8,539 nt of DNA, from positions 1 to 8,539 of the forward strand of contig JAWXUM010000083.1 in NCBI GenBank assembly GCA_044432645.1, given 5' to 3'. The stretch is from SIG603 sp044432645 (lineage in GTDB: Bacteria > Bacillota > Clostridia > Oscillospirales > Acutalibacteraceae). Positions 6,304 to 8,539 of the stretch are shown here, piece after piece. The first letter of the stretch is position 1; the number at the start of each line of letters is the position of its first letter. The notes beneath the pieces are model-generated. The model was not told the origin of the DNA, made no database searches, and saw only the letters and a list, made by a program, of their open reading frames with translations. The translations under genes were made by a program, and so were the position numbers.

Positions 6304-7269
6304 ATGGCAGAACCAGTATCAACCTCTACTGTGATAATCAAAGCAGCAGTAACAGCAGTTAGCGACCCCAATATACGCAAGGTGATTTTATGGGTAGTAG
6401 CAGCCATTTTATCTCCAATAATTATAATCACAGTATTTATTGTAATGCTGTTTTCTGAAACAACCGAACAAGCAAACAGCATAGTAGAATATGTGTTCAG
6501 TGATGAAGTATTGTCTGAAGATTTCTCTAGTTCAACCCAGTCAAACATCATAAATATGCGTAATTGTTTTATAGTTATAGACGAAAGCTACGCTGAAGTT
6601 GCAGATGATTTATATGAAGAAATTGATATGGACTATGTAAAATCGCTATTCTGTGCAATATACTTTGGCAACGACTATACTGCAACAATTGTTTGTGAAA
6701 CCTTCATTGAGAACTTTATTGCCGACAATTCTGTGATAACGGATATGAATGCAGTGTATGAAAATATAGGTACAAACCATAGTGCTTTGATAATAGAAAC
6801 CGACATTTCTAACGCTGAAAACATTTATAACTATGTAGTTTATGGCATATCAATCCCCTCAGCAATCTTAGGGATTATAGGCTTTGTAGAACCAGTAACC
6901 GATTGGGAAAGTAGCGTAACAGATGAGTTTGGCTATAGAATTCACCCAATTACTGGTGAATATTCCTTGCATGGTGGTATAGATATTGGTAAACCATATG
7001 GCACACCAATCTATGCAGTTTTAAGTGGAACAGTGTTAGTTTCCACTTATAATTCAAGCTATGGCTACTATATAATGATAGACCACGGAGATGGAATTGT
7101 TACTTTATATGCCCACTGTTCAGCTCTATTAGTAGAAGTCGGTGACATAGTTTTAACTGGACAACAAATCGCTGAAGTCGGCTCAACAGGGTCAAGCACA
7201 GGAAACCATTTACACTTTGAAGTAAGGATTGATGGTGAAAAAGTCGACCCTAGAAATTATTTACCATAA
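6304..7269 (+). CDS. Membrane-anchored M23-family peptidoglycan endopeptidase of the conjugation system
   Basis: This 321-residue protein has one strong transmembrane helix at about 27-50, a low-complexity acidic extracytoplasmic region (about 51-195) and a C-terminal LytM/M23 domain (about 200-321). The zinc-peptidase motifs are intact: HGGID (His223, Asp227), YAH (His271) and NHLHFEV (His302 and His304, HxH). It should cleave peptide cross-links in peptidoglycan and open the wall for the transfer channel, the role of VirB1-like hydrolases in Gram-positive systems. The DEFGYRIHPITGEY lead-in to the first His is typical of active M23 enzymes. The start is ATG 6304, with AGGTGG at 6291-6296 (7-base spacing) overlapping the end of the preceding gene. 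In many related elements the hydrolase directly follows VirB4; here three extra genes separate them. The middle region is unrelated to anything I recognise. Confidence 0.9.
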   Translation: MAEPVSTSTVIIKAAVTAVSDPNIRKVILWVVAAILSPIIIITVFIVMLFSETTEQANSIVEYVFSDEVLSEDFSSSTQSNIINMRNCFIVIDESYAEVADDLYEEIDMDYVKSLFCAIYFGNDYTATIVCETFIENFIADNSVITDMNAVYENIGTNHSALIIETDISNAENIYNYVVYGISIPSAILGIIGFVEPVTDWESSVTDEFGYRIHPITGEYSLHGGIDIGKPYGTPIYAVLSGTVLVSTYNSSYGYYIMIDHGDGIVTLYAHCSALLVEVGDIVLTGQQIAEVGSTGSSTGNHLHFEVRIDGEKVDPRNYLP

Positions 7270-7286
7270 AGAAAAAGGAGAATTTT

Positions 7287-7658
7287 ATGAAAGAAAACAA
7301 AATGAAAATCGTTAAAATCGAACCCAATCAAAAGCCAATTGTTAAAGAAATTGACAACAACTTAAACAGTTTACAAGCAGAAGTCGGTGGACTTATTCAG
7401 TGTGTTTATTTAGATGATGGGAACATTGCTGTGATAAACGAAGAAGGAAAAATCAATGGGTCAGAACCAAATCGTAGGATCGGCAGAGATATTATCTGCG
7501 GTCCTTTCTTTATTTGTGGTGATGACGGAGAAGATTTCACATCACTTAGTGACCAAGATTTAGAAAAATACAAAAAGGAATTTGAGCAAATTCCAAAGTT
7601 TTCAGGTGATGAACCTGAGCTAGAACCACGCATAGAAGTAGTCGGATTTAATTGGTAA
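7287..7658 (+). CDS. DUF3846-domain protein
   Basis: This 123-residue soluble, acidic protein matches the pattern I know for DUF3846: KIVKIEPNQKPIVKEID, then LNSLQAEVGGLIQCVYLDD, NEEGKINGSEPNRRIG, an IICGPFFICGDD strand region, and a LSDQDLEKYKKEF helix. Function is unknown; the family is widespread in phages and conjugative elements of Firmicutes, where it sits among other small accessory genes, as here. AAAGGAG at 7273-7279 lies 7 bases before ATG 7287; an internal ATG at 7302 is less well placed. The gap from the M23 stop is 17 bases, consistent with the same operon. Confidence 0.75.
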   Translation: MKENKMKIVKIEPNQKPIVKEIDNNLNSLQAEVGGLIQCVYLDDGNIAVINEEGKINGSEPNRRIGRDIICGPFFICGDDGEDFTSLSDQDLEKYKKEFEQIPKFSGDEPELEPRIEVVGFNW

Positions 7659-7671
7659 GAAAGGATTTATT

Positions 7672-7902
7672 ATGAAAAAAACAAACATTATTGTACGCTA
7701 TGATAGCGAGAAAATTGACGTGCTTAATTTCCACTTAGCAAAGAAAAATGGAAATATTCACAAAGAACTTGAAGAAGCAATAACAATTATATATGAAAAA
7801 ATTGTGCCAAAAGCCATGCAAGAATACTTGGAAGATAAGGCATTAAGAGAACGAAAAACTGAAAAAATTAAGAAAGGAAATATCGAAAATGGCACTGACT
7901 AA
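7672..7902 (+). CDS. Small DUF6103-like protein
   Basis: This is a 76-residue charged protein. MKKTNIIVRYDSEKIDVLNFHL followed by an ELEEAITIIYEKIVPKAMQEYL helix resembles DUF6103 family members of clostridial mobile elements (an MKKT.. strand with an EKL motif, then a helix, then LYEKxVPxxVxEYI). A short strand followed by helices is also the outline of a ribbon-helix-helix protein, so DNA binding or partner tethering is conceivable, but I see no diagnostic residues. The ribosome binding site is AAAGGA, 7 bases before ATG 7672. It overlaps the next gene by 14 bases. Confidence 0.65.
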   Translation: MKKTNIIVRYDSEKIDVLNFHLAKKNGNIHKELEEAITIIYEKIVPKAMQEYLEDKALRERKTEKIKKGNIENGTD

Positions 7903-8194
7903 TTATGAGCGTGAAACTATAATCAATTTTAATGAAGAAGATAAAACTGCCTCAATTTACACTTATAACCCAAAACTCATTAATAGAATAAACGCAAAAG
8001 TCAAAGAATTTCCTAATATTTATAGAATTGTTTCAGTTGATAAGCATGGTGGGATTACTTGTGAAATGCCTAAAGATAAGCTATCAATAAGACTTTTATC
8101 CCCTGTTTCTGAAGAATTTTCAAAACAAGCTTCTGAAAGGGCAATAAAAAACAAACCTTTAGGAAGTTATCTCAAATCTAAGTCACAAGATTGA
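7889..8194 (+). CDS. Conserved mobile-element protein of unknown function
   Basis: This is a 101-residue protein. The N-terminal pattern YERETIINFNEEDKTASIYTYN and the later HGGITCEMPK recall a protein type I have seen often in Firmicute ICEs and prophages, without an assigned function. It reads as an alpha/beta domain with a polar, Ser/Lys-rich tail and no membrane segment or signal peptide. The start ATG 7889 lies inside the end of the preceding gene, behind AAAGGAA (7873-7879, spacing about 9), indicating translational coupling. It is the last evident gene of the operon; a terminator-like hairpin follows about 54 bases after its stop. Confidence 0.6.
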   Translation: MALTNYERETIINFNEEDKTASIYTYNPKLINRINAKVKEFPNIYRIVSVDKHGGITCEMPKDKLSIRLLSPVSEEFSKQASERAIKNKPLGSYLKSKSQD

Positions 8195-8247
8195 AATAGC
8201 ATAGGTGTAAGTAAGGTAAGCATAACACTCAAATTTTAATAGAAGAA

Positions 8248-8273
8248 AAAACAGTGACCTAAGTCAGTGTTTT
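8248..8273 (+). terminator. Terminator-like hairpin after the operon
   Basis: AAAACA (8248-8253) pairs with TGTTTT (8268-8273), and TGAC (8255-8258) pairs with GTCA (8263-8266) around a CTAA tetraloop. There is one G-G mismatch (8254/8267). The U-rich 3' arm of the stem ends in TTTT, as in intrinsic terminators. The stem is AT-rich, so strength is uncertain. Its position about 54 bases after the last stop codon fits operon termination. Confidence 0.45.
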
Positions 8274-8341
8274 AAGACAAAGATACGCACTTAAACAAGG
8301 CTTTTAAAACAGCCAAACACAGACAATCCTAAAATCAGAAA

Positions 8342-8413
8342 TTATCACCCTACCCCAATGCCAATATTAAGACACATTTCTAGTTGATGGAGTGGCATTT
8401 TTAGGGGTGATAA
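8342..8413 (+). promoter_or_regulatory. Long imperfect stem-loop enclosing a Shine-Dalgarno-like sequence
   Basis: TTATCACCC (8342-8350) is complementary to GGGTGATAA (8405-8413), and AATGCCA (8357-8363) to TGGCATT (8393-8399). An asymmetric internal loop (including CCCC, 8353-8356) separates the two helices, and the loop between the arms is 29 bases. The 3' arm contains AGGGGTGAT, a good Shine-Dalgarno match. The 5' arm resembles the anti-Shine-Dalgarno end of 16S rRNA. If transcribed, the fold would hide that site. No promoter was identified with confidence. Confidence 0.4.
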
Positions 8414-8417
8414 ATAT

Positions 8418-8539
8418 TTGCAGGATAAAGAGTGGATATCCACTCATCACACAAAACACGGCAGTGCCGAGTTTTTAGACGTTTTTATGGATATCCAAAA
8501 TACAGCTTGGATATCCATTTGTATATCCAAAATTTTTAT
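8418..8539 (+). CDS. Weak candidate: start of an unrecognised reading frame running off the window
   Basis: From TTG 8418 the frame stays open to the window end (about 40 codons; LQDKEWISTHHTKHGSAEFL, then LDVFMDIQ and AWISI). AGGGGTG at 8403-8409 lies 8 bases upstream, a good ribosome binding position. Against it, other frames over the same palindromic stretch are also open on both strands, and the region is dense in inverted repeats, so it may be noncoding. I do not recognise the product. Confidence 0.2.
   Translation, partial: MQDKEWISTHHTKHGSAEFLDVFMDIQNTAWISICISKIF
8430..8445. repeat. Perfect 16-bp palindrome
   Basis: GAGTGGATATCCACTC is identical to its reverse complement. Its centre is the first of the TGGATATCCA elements in this region, extended by three more symmetric base pairs on each side. 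It could be a dimeric regulator or replication/transfer protein binding site. Confidence 0.6.
8433..8529. repeat. TGGATATCCA palindrome array
   Basis: Perfect copies of the 10-bp palindrome TGGATATCCA occur at 8433-8442, 8488-8497 and 8508-8517, with a degenerate copy TGTATATCCA at 8520-8529. Copies 2 and 3 start exactly 20 bases apart (about two helical turns). ATATCCAAAAT is also directly repeated at 8491-8501 and 8523-8533. The array reaches the window edge and may continue. Confidence 0.65.
8453..8475. repeat. 23-bp interrupted inverted repeat, hairpin-forming
   Basis: The arms are AAAAC (8453-8457) with GTTTT (8471-8475), and CGGCA (8459-8463) with TGCCG (8465-8469). They are separated only by an A-A mismatch (8458/8470) and a single central G (8464). 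The 3' side ends in five Ts (8472-8476), so it could act as an intrinsic terminator in either direction. It could also be a protein-binding site or a transfer-origin hairpin. Confidence 0.55.

Larger units (their letters stand above)
8195..8539 (+). other. Structured region without an evident gene
   Basis: No convincing complete gene lies in these 345 bases. They contain, in order, a terminator-like hairpin (8248-8273), a small GGCT/AGCC inverted pair (8299-8314), a long imperfect stem (8342-8413), a 16-bp palindrome (8430-8445), a 23-bp interrupted inverted repeat (8453-8475), a GTTTTTA direct repeat (8471-8477 and 8481-8487), and an array of TGGATATCCA elements running to the window edge. 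The density of symmetric elements suggests a regulatory region, an origin of transfer, or a leader for a downstream operon. One weak open frame (8418 to the edge) is listed separately. Confidence 0.6.

Noticed and set aside
6300..6551. Minus-strand reading frame opposite the start of the M23 peptidase
   Set aside because: It is antisense to the transmembrane segment; its hydrophobicity mirrors that coding region. No independent support.
8299..8314. Small GGCT/AGCC inverted pair as a terminator
   Set aside because: Only four strong base pairs with an AT loop and no following T-run; too weak to call.
8384..8413. Promoter candidate TTGATG with TGATAA
   Set aside because: The -35 and -10 elements are both imperfect and 18 bases apart, and the putative -10 overlaps the Shine-Dalgarno-like sequence. 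AT-rich DNA gives many such matches.
8430..8539. Insertion sequence or element terminus (attachment site)
   Set aside because: No transposase or integrase, no target duplication and no matching inverted end is visible in the window.

Overview
The window is an AT-rich stretch of conjugative DNA. It is most likely part of an integrative and conjugative element (ICE) or a related mobile element of a low-GC Firmicute, probably a clostridial one. The evidence is a tightly packed, single-strand (+) gene set with strong AGGAGG/AGGTGG-type ribosome binding sites, small accessory genes typical of Tn1549-like elements (a DUF3846-like and a DUF6103-like protein), and a Gram-positive type IV secretion (T4SS) core: a small two-helix membrane protein, a VirB4-type ATPase and a membrane-anchored M23 peptidase. 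No relaxase, coupling protein or integrase lies inside the window.

Layout. Positions 1-1521 encode a cytosine-5 DNA methyltransferase split over two overlapping frames. The upstream polypeptide (1-614, 5' end cut by the window) carries motifs IV, VI and VIII. A second polypeptide (256-1521), in the +1 frame, carries motifs IX and X and a six-fold repeated variable region. At 1550-1669 is a 39-residue protein that looks like a free-standing glycyl-radical loop of the anaerobic ribonucleotide reductase (NrdD) type. Positions 1671-4318 hold the secretion core: membrane protein, a VirB4-associated protein and the VirB4 ATPase. Positions 4318-6299 hold a cargo-like cassette: an unrecognised or DUF5713-like protein, an amidoligase and a gamma-glutamylcyclotransferase-like (AIG2/GGCT) enzyme. 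At 6304-7269 is the M23 wall peptidase, followed by three small element-type genes (7287-8194).

Positions 8195-8539 lack an evident gene but are full of structure. There is a terminator-like hairpin, a long stem whose 3' arm buries a Shine-Dalgarno-like sequence, a perfect 16-bp palindrome, three copies of TGGATATCCA plus a degenerate fourth, and a 23-bp interrupted inverted repeat. This is a candidate regulatory region, oriT or binding-site array for genes beyond the window.

Genes from 1550 to 8194 are nearly contiguous, with overlaps or gaps of less than about 20 bases, so they are probably one operon with translational coupling. In two cases the ribosome binding site of one gene is the terminal Arg-Trp-stop of the gene before it. 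Family assignments rest on motif recognition from memory; no search was run.
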